Source: Saprospiraceae bacterium (lineage in GTDB: Bacteria; Bacteroidota; Bacteroidia; Chitinophagales; Saprospiraceae). From it: DNA of 43,093 nt. This document shows positions 8,710-16,614 of the stretch, piece by piece. How positions within the stretch are numbered: the stretch's first letter is position 1; each line of letters opens with the position of its first letter. Made by a program: the position numbers and the translations under genes. Where the stretch lies: NCBI GenBank assembly GCA_021604865.1, contig BQJU01000062.1, positions 1 through 43,093 on the forward strand, in the 5' to 3' direction. The notes beneath the pieces were generated by a model, which saw only the letters and a list, made by a program, of their open reading frames with translations, made no database searches and had not been told where the DNA came from.

Positions 8710-10236
8710 ATGAAAACAGTATCCGATGATTTGTTCCAATTGATTCGCTCCATGAGCAAGCAGGAGAAAAGATATTTCAAATTATTCGCCTCTCGTCATG
8801 TCATTGGCACACAAAACAAATACGTCCTATTGTTTGATGCCATTGAAAAACAGGCGGAATATGACGAAAATGCCATCCGCCATCAATTTGCAGGAGAAAA
8901 ATTCCTACGCCAGTTGCACGTTGCCAAAAACTATCTTTACGGCCTGATCCTGAACAGCCTCCGCAATTTTCACGAAAGCCGCTCGGCAGCTCCCTTCCGA
9001 TTAGCTTTGCGCAATGCGCAACTATTGTTTGATAAAGGGCTGTATAAACAAAGCGAAAAATCCCTCGCTAAAGCCCGTCGGTACGCTACAGAGGAAGAGA
9101 ACTTTTTGCAATTGCTGGAAGCTTACCGTTGGGAACACCAGATCGCCCATAGCCGCAACGACTATGACTGGCTGGAAACCTACCTGACAGAAGGCATCCA
9201 CCAGGAGTTTGATATCCTGGACCGACACCGGAATTTTCTGGAATTTCAAATCCTCAACGATCAGGTATTTCTTCCCTATTGGAAAAAAGGTACGGTCCGT
9301 AGCGAAGCAGAAAAATCGGGACTACAACAACTTTTTGAGCGCCCCCTTTTCCGATCAGCTGAAAACGCCCGCTCATTTTACGCCCGCTATTTTTATCACA
9401 ATGCCCGATTTTCCTACCATCTTTTTGTTGGTGAACTGGCAGAAAGCTACCGCTATATCCGCGAATTGGTCAACATGCTGGCCAAACAGACATTAAAAGG
9501 CAAACTGATCCGCTATTACAGCAGTGCCCTGATAAACTTATACATCGTGCAGCGGCAATTGGAAAAATACGATGAGATACCTACCACTTTGGAACAACTG
9601 CGTGAAGTCCCCACCGAATCTAAAGAACAGGAACGACGGCTGTTTGTACGCAGTTTCAACCTGGAGATAGACTTCTACCTGCATACCGGTCAGTTTGCCA
9701 ATGGCCTTCAAAAAATTGCCCCTTTACTCCTCCGGTTTGAGCGTTACCAATCCGAAGTCAACCGCCAACAACGTCTGGGGTTGTATTACAATCTTGCCTA
9801 CCTGTATTTCGGTGCCGAAGATTTTGATACCGCCCTGGATTGGATCAACACCTTGCTGCACGACCCCGAACTAAAAACCCGCGAAGACATCCACAGCTTT
9901 GGTAGCCTGCTCAACCTCATCATTCACTACGAATTGGGCAATGATCAACTGCTGGAATACATCGTCAAGTCCACATATCGATTCCTATCCAGCCGCAAAC
10001 GATTGTTCAAAGTAGAGTCGATTATGCTCAAACTCATGCGCCGCTACCCCAACTGGATTCACCGCCAGGATAAAGAGCAAGGCTTCAAGGCACTCATTAA
10101 AGAATTACAGGAACTGGAAAAGGACGAATTTGAACAAAAGGCATTTGAATATTTCAACTTCATCGCTTGGATGGAGAGCAAAGTGCATCAGCGTAGCTTT
10201 GCGGAAACGGTAAGATTGGGATTACACCAGCCATAA
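8710..10236 (+). CDS. Conserved helical-repeat protein, unknown function
   Basis: The 508-residue protein has no signal peptide or membrane segment. It is almost entirely alpha-helical, with regularly spaced hydrophobic and aromatic residues and motifs such as LGLYYNLAYLYFGAEDFDTA (about residues 355-375), which looks like a tetratricopeptide unit. The N-terminus MKTVSDDLFQLIRSMSKQEK suits a cytoplasmic protein that binds others. No catalytic motif is seen. It is divergent from the SprB-repeat gene at 5583-8624 (85 bp between starts) and convergent with the one at 10278-12848, separated by a shared terminator hairpin. A partnership with these two surface proteins is suggested only by position. 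Confidence 0.85.
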   Translation: MKTVSDDLFQLIRSMSKQEKRYFKLFASRHVIGTQNKYVLLFDAIEKQAEYDENAIRHQFAGEKFLRQLHVAKNYLYGLILNSLRNFHESRSAAPFRLALRNAQLLFDKGLYKQSEKSLAKARRYATEEENFLQLLEAYRWEHQIAHSRNDYDWLETYLTEGIHQEFDILDRHRNFLEFQILNDQVFLPYWKKGTVRSEAEKSGLQQLFERPLFRSAENARSFYARYFYHNARFSYHLFVGELAESYRYIRELVNMLAKQTLKGKLIRYYSSALINLYIVQRQLEKYDEIPTTLEQLREVPTESKEQERRLFVRSFNLEIDFYLHTGQFANGLQKIAPLLLRFERYQSEVNRQQRLGLYYNLAYLYFGAEDFDTALDWINTLLHDPELKTREDIHSFGSLLNLIIHYELGNDQLLEYIVKSTYRFLSSRKRLFKVESIMLKLMRRYPNWIHRQDKEQGFKALIKELQELEKDEFEQKAFEYFNFIAWMESKVHQRSFAETVRLGLHQP

Positions 10237-10237
10237 A

Positions 10238-10270
10238 ATAAGAGCCGCCGAACGTACCGGCGACTCTTAT
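10238..10270. terminator. Bidirectional terminator hairpin
   Basis: ATAAGAGCCGCCG (10238-10250) pairs with CGGCGACTCTTAT (10258-10270) with one mismatch, around a short loop. It sits between the converging stop codons at 10236 and 10278, with A/T tracts on both flanks, so it can serve both genes. Confidence 0.75.
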
Positions 10271-10277
10271 AAACTAA

Positions 10278-12848
10278 TCAATCATGGGATACAATAATCC
10301 GCCGGGTCAGCATTTGGTTATCGGTGCTGATCCTCACAAAATACGTTCCGGCAGTCAAGTGCCGGGTGGGGATGTCAATGACTTCACCGGATGCAAAAGC
10401 AGTATGGGTTTGTTCATAAACCTTAAGGCCCAGACTGGTATACAATTCAATCGTTGTTGGTCCCGCCTTTTGTAAAAAGCGGATATTAAAAGATTGGTTA
10501 CAAAGTGTTGGATATACCGTAGCCACCGAGGTTTCGATATTGGCTTGAGCTTTAGCCAACATCGCCTGGTAATCAAGAGGCTGGAATAAATAACGGTCTG
10601 CCAATTCGGGAGCAATCGCCATCGGACTATTATCTCCTTCAATAAACAATTCAGCAATTTCAGCATAATATACTTCGTCCTGGCAACGAACGGCTGCCCG
10701 CACATATACCGTTTTATCAGAACCGCTATGTAATGGAGGCGTATGGTAGACTTCCGAAGTAGCCCCCGGAATAGTCAACCAGGATGTAAATTCGGTGCGG
10801 AATTGCCATTGCAGGTTGCTGCCGCTCCAATCGATCAGGCTAAACACCGTTGACTCTCCCGACTCAATATGATCGGGATCGACCATAGCAATGCCCCCCG
10901 CACACGGCCTGGGATCAATAAAGAAAATATCCTCCGACTCACAGCTCTGAGCATCCCGAATCCGTACCAGATAGGCCCCTTCCAGCAAATTGTATATACA
11001 ATGGCCATTGCCAATAGCGGCATTACTGCCCAGGTCATACCAGCGGACGGCATAAGGCGGCGTACCTCCCTCTGGGTCAACACAAGCATAGTCGCCATAT
11101 TGATCAAAATCCAGGTTACTGATCAGTGCTTCCGCCTCTTCAATAATTACCGTTACAGTTGCGCTACATTGATCGGCATCGTAGACCTGAATGGTGTAAG
11201 TACCTGCTGCCAGATGCTCAAAGACCACAACGCCATCATCGGAAACAAGTTCTATACTTCCCAAGACAAAGGTGTAAGGCGCTAGGCCATTGGTTGCTCT
11301 GATTTTAATGTCGCCCTCATCGTCACCATCACAGCCCACATGCCGCACTTCGACTTCCGCAGCCAGTGCCCCCGGTTCGGGAATAACCACCCGAATCAAA
11401 CGATAACAACCTTCACCATCTGCCACCAAAACAAGATAAAAGCCCGCAGGAATATCCTCCGCGCAGCGTACAAAAGGATCGGCGGCTGTATTTTGAAAAT
11501 CAATATCATTGGTTGAAGTAGCTCCGTCAATTATTGGCTCTCCATCAGCATTAAAAGTCACATGGGGCAATACATCCGAGGTGCTGTTCCAATGCCAAAC
11601 CCAGATGTGGTAAGGCGGCGTACCTCCGTCGATATAAAGGCAGCCATCCACCTGATCACTACAGGCCGAACTGGTAATGGTGAAATGGACTTCCAAATTT
11701 GAAGGCGGCGCCAAAGTAAGGGTTTCACTGATCAAACAGCCATTGCCATCACGGGTAGTCAATACATAAGTGCCCGGAGCCAGGTGTTCAAAACACCCAT
11801 CAGTCCCTGTAATACCGACATTTGAAACCGATGGAGAAAGCATGGTAAAAAAAGGAGGGGTGCCATTCGAAATGGAAAAACAAACGCTGCCATTATTTAG
11901 GCCGCCACAGGTGGGGTCAATTACCTGAACCGTCCGCTCAATGGAAGTGGCGACATCAATAATCACCACTTCCCAAGCATAACAAAGGTGGCTATCAACA
12001 ACCAGGATGTAATAAGTGCCATTGGCTACATTGCTGGCACAAAAAGCCGTATCAGCAACTACGGGATCATAAGGAGCACCAGCCGTAGGATCGAGATCAA
12101 CCAAGGGAGGTAAATTTCCGTAAGGAGCATCGGCAATTTCCGGGGGCAGACTTGCCAAAACCCATATATGATATGGAGCACTTCCACCGCTGACAAAAAC
12201 ACAGCCATCAGGTTGCCCGCAGTCGGGATAAACCAATTGTACCTCAATATCAATCGGATCGGGCTGGATAACTTCCCAACACCCTGTGCCCACACAAATA
12301 TCATCAATGGTTGTTACAGAAACGCAATAAATGCCTGCCCCCAAATCGGCAATACTTTCGGTATCGGCAGTATAACCATTTGGCCCTTCCCAACTAAAAA
12401 AAATCGGAGCAATATCAATGGGAATATTTAAGTGGATCGCTCCATCCGTGCTGCCATAACAGCTCACCGGATCAACTTCAACTTCCAGGTAATAATCAAT
12501 GGCCGGCAGGGCAACATCTACAGTAGCGGTGCAGCCTTCAGCATCCACAATGCCAATGGTGTAGTTGCCGGGGTCCAACCCATCAATACAAAGCGAGACA
12601 TTGGTATCCGTATTAGATTGTGGAGTACCGTCCAGGGTAATAATTAATGGCAGCGTAGCTCCGGTCACTTCAATACAAACCTCCCAACCATCACAATGAG
12701 GGATGGTTTCAGATAGGCTTATTTCCAGATCACACAATCTAGCCAGACGCAATTCCGTTCCCGTCACCGGAACTTGAGCCTGTAATTGAACATTTGAAAA
12801 TAATAAGGTGAGTAAGAGGAGCAGCCAGTTTTTGGTCATCATGTACAT
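10278..12848 (-). CDS. SprB-repeat surface protein with T9SS type A sorting domain
   Basis: A second large exported repeat protein (856 residues) related to the one at 5583-8624. A signal peptide is seen at residues 5-25 (NWLLLLLTLLFSNVQLQAQ); the first Met codons at positions 1, 3 and 4 are all possible starts. About seven SprB-like units follow, for example VSCYGSTDGAIHL, PTCGGLNNGSVCF and VGCDGDDEGDIKI. Two units carry the signature GG(S/T)xPYHIWV and long inserts with extra Cys pairs (about residues 215-300 and 395-490). After them come a non-repeat segment and a C-terminal type A sorting domain ending TAGTYFVRISTDNQMLTRRI. T9SS export is well supported; ligand and role are unknown. Confidence 0.87.
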   Translation of the reverse strand: MYMMTKNWLLLLLTLLFSNVQLQAQVPVTGTELRLARLCDLEISLSETIPHCDGWEVCIEVTGATLPLIITLDGTPQSNTDTNVSLCIDGLDPGNYTIGIVDAEGCTATVDVALPAIDYYLEVEVDPVSCYGSTDGAIHLNIPIDIAPIFFSWEGPNGYTADTESIADLGAGIYCVSVTTIDDICVGTGCWEVIQPDPIDIEVQLVYPDCGQPDGCVFVSGGSAPYHIWVLASLPPEIADAPYGNLPPLVDLDPTAGAPYDPVVADTAFCASNVANGTYYILVVDSHLCYAWEVVIIDVATSIERTVQVIDPTCGGLNNGSVCFSISNGTPPFFTMLSPSVSNVGITGTDGCFEHLAPGTYVLTTRDGNGCLISETLTLAPPSNLEVHFTITSSACSDQVDGCLYIDGGTPPYHIWVWHWNSTSDVLPHVTFNADGEPIIDGATSTNDIDFQNTAADPFVRCAEDIPAGFYLVLVADGEGCYRLIRVVIPEPGALAAEVEVRHVGCDGDDEGDIKIRATNGLAPYTFVLGSIELVSDDGVVVFEHLAAGTYTIQVYDADQCSATVTVIIEEAEALISNLDFDQYGDYACVDPEGGTPPYAVRWYDLGSNAAIGNGHCIYNLLEGAYLVRIRDAQSCESEDIFFIDPRPCAGGIAMVDPDHIESGESTVFSLIDWSGSNLQWQFRTEFTSWLTIPGATSEVYHTPPLHSGSDKTVYVRAAVRCQDEVYYAEIAELFIEGDNSPMAIAPELADRYLFQPLDYQAMLAKAQANIETSVATVYPTLCNQSFNIRFLQKAGPTTIELYTSLGLKVYEQTHTAFASGEVIDIPTRHLTAGTYFVRISTDNQMLTRRIIVSHD

Positions 12849-12933
12849 AGGTAAGACTTTTTGATTCGTGAGTAATTTTGATTACGAACCAAAGTTCCGT
12901 CTTCCTTTAGGGCTATTCCATTTGGAATTGGGT

Positions 12934-12949
12934 AAAACGTAGGAGTCCA
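12934..12949 (+). other. Second copy of the 16-mer AAAACGTAGGAGTCCA
   Basis: Identical to 8692-8707 and on the same strand. Here it lies about 85 bp upstream of the minus-strand SprB-repeat gene (start 12848) and is followed on the plus strand by no gene. A TTTGG precedes it, as a TTTTTG precedes the first copy. It may be a regulator site or a conserved leader. Confidence 0.5.
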
Positions 12950-12999
12950 GTGGATAATTTAAATGGTCTTTTAGAATATTGGTATAGTGCAATTGGTTT

Positions 13000-13497
13000 T
13001 TACTTAACTACAATTTCGGCTTGTACGTCAATTCTAAATCCATAAGATTGGAAAAACCGTTTATTGCGTTCATTGCTAACGATTCTGAAATATGGATGTT
13101 TTTTGTTACAAGCAAACACTTTTTTATTCTTAATATTTCTGAGGTCATGGTTTTTTGATAAAATTTTGATCGTATTTTCCAATTGCCCGATCGCGTCCAG
13201 TATCCATCCTTTACGTTGATTCTTTAACTCGATTAAATACAAACTTTCTGCAAAAGTCAACATTCCATCACAAGTGCTCTCTTGATCATTAGTGCCTTCT
13301 TTAAAAATACTTATGCAGTTGTCTATTGCAGTAAAAGTAACTTGCAATTGATCTTCATTTTTTACTTTGGCAATCCATTTCTCTTTTTGGGTGGTGTCCG
13401 TATATGCTTTTTCTCCGTTTTGGTCGTCACATATTCCTATAAGTTTATCAGTCCTGGAAACTTCCTTACAGTCGGTATTCAAAAAGTCAATACTCAT
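13000..13497 (-). CDS. Small PD-(D/E)XK nuclease-like protein paired with ATPase
   Basis: The 165-residue protein shows the layout of a PD-(D/E)XK nuclease core: Asp77 (CDGML), then a hydrophobic strand with Glu90-x-Lys92 (LYLIELKNQ), then a helix with Gln105 (DAIGQLENTI) and another strand (KKVFACN). These are seen directly; the assignment to the fold is inference. If right, it is a small DNA or RNA endonuclease. Its ATG overlaps the stop of the ATPase gene by 4 bp (ATGA), so the two are translationally coupled and the proteins probably act together. It has no HNH or TOPRIM motif, so it is not a PtuB- or AriB-type partner. Codon use is AT-rich, consistent with transfer. Confidence 0.7.
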   Translation of the reverse strand: MSIDFLNTDCKEVSRTDKLIGICDDQNGEKAYTDTTQKEKWIAKVKNEDQLQVTFTAIDNCISIFKEGTNDQESTCDGMLTFAESLYLIELKNQRKGWILDAIGQLENTIKILSKNHDLRNIKNKKVFACNKKHPYFRIVSNERNKRFFQSYGFRIDVQAEIVVK

Positions 13498-14732
13498 AAT
13501 GCTTGTTCAATTTCTAACAGTGCATCAAACAACTCATTACCTTCAGCTAATGATTGATTTAAATAATTATTATCAGAAGGGATGCCCTCAAAGGTGGATA
13601 ATTTCTTTATACTCCCATCCATTTCATCTAATTGATAAATAACTACATCCTCTGATTTTACAGTTGCGGCGGGTGGAATCACTGCTTGAAGTTTTGCAAA
13701 GTCCTTCATTTTTTCAAGCTTTTCTTTCAATTCTCCAGCTTGAATTGCAATACTCAAATAATTAATAATATAAGGGCTGTGGGTAGTAATGATTAGCTTA
13801 TTACCATCATTGGTATTATTAAGCTCAAGTAGACTGTAAAGCATTTGTTTTTGTGAGCTTGGAAATAAGTTCTGTTCCGGTTCTTCTACAATATTTATAA
13901 AAGCTGTTTTATTAAATTGAGAAGATAATGCGGAAATAGCAACCCGTCTCTGTTCGTCAGTAAAGTTGTCATTTGACCATATTTCAGCCACGCTTTTTCT
14001 AAATCTTTCCAACTCATCACTACTCATTGGTTCCCTAAAACTTTCAGTCTGAAGTTTTACAGAGTTTGCCAAATACCAGGAAACCAAATACAAAGGTACC
14101 AGCGATTGAAAACCACTCGAAGCTTCAGTTAAATGAACTTTATAATCTGCCCCTTTGATATTTAAAATATCATTCAATTTATCATATTCAATATTTGTAT
14201 TGTTAATGGGTAGTTTCAGGCCTCCTTTTATTTCACTCTTGGCATTATCAAATTCTGTAAGGAATTCAACTAGTGAATCAGAAGAAAGTCTTAATAATTT
14301 CGGGCTTTTTATGGTACTAATAAAATTCCGCTCGGCAGGTATATACATAATTTGCGGAAGTGGATAAGTCGTTTTTGAGCTTTCTTCTATGGACAATTTA
14401 GCATTTTGATACTTCATTGTATAAGAATTGCCCCTATATTCTAATTCTGCTATATCCTTGCCCTTTATGTCAATGAAATAGTTCTGAAGATTGTGATAAC
14501 CACAAAAAATGTTCCTGAATTTTTTATTCGCTGTAAACCATTTTATCTCATAATCTCCTCTCGTTAAAGCTTTTTCAATCCAGGTAAACGTCGAAATCAA
14601 CTTTGCTACTGTACTTTTACCCGAACCTTGATTTCCAATAAAAACAGTGACTTTTTTTACCTCCATCCATCCATCATTGCCCTGATAGCCTCCCTTGATC
14701 GGTCCAAAGTTTTTTATTCTAATTTTACTCAT
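13494..14732 (-). CDS. ABC/RecF-type AAA ATPase, probable defence-module subunit
   Basis: The 412-residue ATPase has Walker A GNQGSGKST (residues 33-41), an ABC-signature-like ASSGFQSL (204-211), Walker B FINIVEEPE (278-286) and a switch histidine in TTHSP (316-320). The N-terminus IRIKNFGPIKGG is typical of the AAA_15/AAA_21 (OLD/RecF-like) group. Between Walker A and the signature lies an insert of about 160 residues, expected to form the coiled coil and lid. There is no TOPRIM domain, so it is not a full OLD nuclease. It is followed with a 4-bp overlap by a PD-(D/E)XK-like gene. ATPase-nuclease pairs of this build (Septu, PARIS, OLD-related) are anti-phage systems; which type this is cannot be told. 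The 216 bp upstream (14733-14948) show nothing clear. Confidence 0.85.
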   Translation of the reverse strand: MSKIRIKNFGPIKGGYQGNDGWMEVKKVTVFIGNQGSGKSTVAKLISTFTWIEKALTRGDYEIKWFTANKKFRNIFCGYHNLQNYFIDIKGKDIAELEYRGNSYTMKYQNAKLSIEESSKTTYPLPQIMYIPAERNFISTIKSPKLLRLSSDSLVEFLTEFDNAKSEIKGGLKLPINNTNIEYDKLNDILNIKGADYKVHLTEASSGFQSLVPLYLVSWYLANSVKLQTESFREPMSSDELERFRKSVAEIWSNDNFTDEQRRVAISALSSQFNKTAFINIVEEPEQNLFPSSQKQMLYSLLELNNTNDGNKLIITTHSPYIINYLSIAIQAGELKEKLEKMKDFAKLQAVIPPAATVKSEDVVIYQLDEMDGSIKKLSTFEGIPSDNNYLNQSLAEGNELFDALLEIEQAL

Positions 14733-14948
14733 CTTGTGTTTGTAACATTTCTCAAAATAACAAATACCCTCTTGTAATTGACCAATTGGGTTTTGCTTCT
14801 ATCCTCTGTGTACACTTTTGATAAAAACCACTGGTATAAATATACCTACATTTTTCGGATGCAGGAAGTCCATAAGAATAAAGTGAAAAAGTAAAGCAGA
14901 AAATCAATAAGCAGAATTTCTTATGAAGCAAAAAGATGTCTGGTAATT

Positions 14949-16259
14949 TTATTTCACAACAACTAGCCTGCCTACCTGCATAATCACCTTTTTCTGATAG
15001 ACATTCAAGGTATACACCCCAACCTTCAAAGACTTAATATCAATATCCTTGCCCCCCTCTACCCGCTTACGCCAAATCCTTCTACCAGAGGCATCGATAA
15101 TCTCCAGTACAAATCTACCTTCCTGTTGTAGGCGTATCGTGTGGCTGGCCGGGTTGGGATAAACACTAAAATTCTCGGGTGTCTTAAGTTGGGCCACCGG
15201 TGTCAATCCACCTATGGTGACTAAAATGGTGCGATCCGTTACTTGTTGACTTTCAGCCATGCCCCCGGCAATCAGGAAGGCATTTTCTCCCAGTTTCCCA
15301 ATACCCCGTAAATCCATTGCTGGTGGTGTAAAACCCGATACCTGGCTAAGGGAGCCCAAAGCCGGATCATAATAAGTGATACGCTCCAAAGCGGGTACCC
15401 CTCCGGAACCATTGTAGGCAATACCATCAAAATTGTAGGTCACATCTGAGCCACCAATCCAAATAGGCTTTGCATTCCATACAGAAGCCCCCATTCTGTA
15501 GCCTAATGCCTGGGGCTCATTATTTCCAATCCAGCTGATATTTGTAGGGTCTTCAGGGTTAATATACCCCTTACGGAAAAAGCTGACCGCCGAAAAACTT
15601 CCTGTAGAGCGGGCCCCTCCGGCATAATAAATCGTATCCCCAATAATCACTCCGGAACCACCAAAAACTTTCCAATTGGTATTATTAGGCACCGATGTGC
15701 CCGTCAACCAACCATTCTCTGCTGGATTGTAAATCTGTACATTGGCTACATTGGTTGTATTGCTCCAGCCCGTAATCACATAAATCAGGCTATCACGCCA
15801 CACCGCCTGCACCTGATCATCTATGGGAACGGGAATGGGGGCCCCATCAGGTAAATACGTATTGGTTTCGGGATCGTAAATGTGAACTTTATCAGAAGAG
15901 GTCTCTGAATAATTGCTGGCCACATGGTACCCGCCAATGATGTATATTTTATTTTTCACCGTACTGGCTCCGGCGGCAATTTTTCCGCCACTGGGATCAG
16001 CTAAGGCTGGAATAGTATCCCATACATTGGTGGCCGTATTATAACGAAAAGCTTTGTTGTGGATGCCAAACCAGTCTTTACTTGTATCAATACCCGCAAA
16101 CGAAAATAGATATGGTACGCCACCAACCATGGCTGTAGTGACCGCATTATTGCTCACTGGTTCGGGCATAGGTGCCATTTCTTGCCAATTGATTTGCTGC
16201 GCATTTAGAGTGAGGGTCATTCCCAAAAGGATGAAAACCAGGAGGATTTTTTGATTCAT
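14949..16259 (-). CDS. Secreted Kelch-repeat protein with T9SS sorting domain
   Basis: The 436-residue protein has a signal peptide (ILLVFILLGMTLTLNAQQ, residues 4-21), then a beta-propeller of Kelch units. Repeated features are IYIIGGYH, LIYVITGWS, TIYYAGGAR and FLIAGGMAE, with W-x-x-x or Y-x-x-x-T-N-x-W linkers. From about residue 355 a type A T9SS sorting domain follows (ENFSVYPNPASHTIRLQ to the end VGRLVVVK). It is probably delivered to the cell surface or medium. Kelch propellers bind proteins or sugars; no galactose-oxidase copper ligands stand out, so an enzymatic role is not claimed. A 133-bp heptanucleotide array begins 22 bp upstream of its start codon. Confidence 0.88.
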   Translation of the reverse strand: MNQKILLVFILLGMTLTLNAQQINWQEMAPMPEPVSNNAVTTAMVGGVPYLFSFAGIDTSKDWFGIHNKAFRYNTATNVWDTIPALADPSGGKIAAGASTVKNKIYIIGGYHVASNYSETSSDKVHIYDPETNTYLPDGAPIPVPIDDQVQAVWRDSLIYVITGWSNTTNVANVQIYNPAENGWLTGTSVPNNTNWKVFGGSGVIIGDTIYYAGGARSTGSFSAVSFFRKGYINPEDPTNISWIGNNEPQALGYRMGASVWNAKPIWIGGSDVTYNFDGIAYNGSGGVPALERITYYDPALGSLSQVSGFTPPAMDLRGIGKLGENAFLIAGGMAESQQVTDRTILVTIGGLTPVAQLKTPENFSVYPNPASHTIRLQQEGRFVLEIIDASGRRIWRKRVEGGKDIDIKSLKVGVYTLNVYQKKVIMQVGRLVVVK

Positions 16260-16280
16260 GATATGCTATTTTTGAAGGGG

Positions 16281-16413
16281 TTAGGTTTCAGATTTCAGGG
16301 GTCAGGTTTCAGGGGTCAGGTTTCAGGGGTCAGGTATCAGGGGTCAGGGATCAGGGGTCAGGTTTCAGGGGTCAGGGATCAGGTTTCAGGTTTCAGGAGT
16401 CAGGAGTCAGGGG
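16281..16413. repeat. Heptanucleotide tandem array, unit TCAGGKK (19 units)
   Basis: Nineteen back-to-back 7-bp units fill 133 bp: mainly TCAGGGG and TCAGGTT, with TCAGGGA, TCAGGTA and TCAGGAG variants. It lies 22 bp upstream of the Kelch gene start, inside its leader or promoter. The 145 bp between this array and the next (16414-16558) carry no recognisable gene; CAACTTTG on the minus strand there is a weak -7 candidate for the Kelch gene. Confidence 0.9.
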
Positions 16414-16558
16414 TGTAATGATGTGGTGTGGGACATTTTCTTTCAGACAACGATGCTTTATCAAAGTTGGCCATTCTTTCCATTTCACCCATCCTTCTAC
16501 AAAATCTCCCAGGGTTTTACATTACCGGACCGATTATCACAAGAGTACGGTGCCCCAC

Positions 16559-16614
16559 TTTTCACTTTTCACTTTTCACTTTTCACTTTTCACTTTTCAC
16601 TTTTCACTTTTCAC
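16559..16614. repeat. Heptanucleotide tandem array, unit TTTTCAC (8 units)
   Basis: Eight perfect copies of TTTTCAC (GTGAAAA on the minus strand). The array overlaps the 3' end of the dehydrogenase gene that stops at 16604, so the final residues KSEK and the stop codon are encoded by repeat units. Confidence 0.92.

Noticed and set aside
10238..10270. Small RNA between the converging genes
   Set aside because: The hairpin and flanking A/T tracts are explained by a bidirectional terminator.
13000..14732. Known Septu or PARIS system
   Set aside because: The small partner lacks HNH and CxxC motifs (Septu) and the TOPRIM/DUF4435 pattern (PARIS), so only a general ATPase-nuclease module is claimed.
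16281..16614. CRISPR-like array
   Set aside because: Units are 7 bp with no spacers and no cas genes nearby; these are simple tandem repeats.
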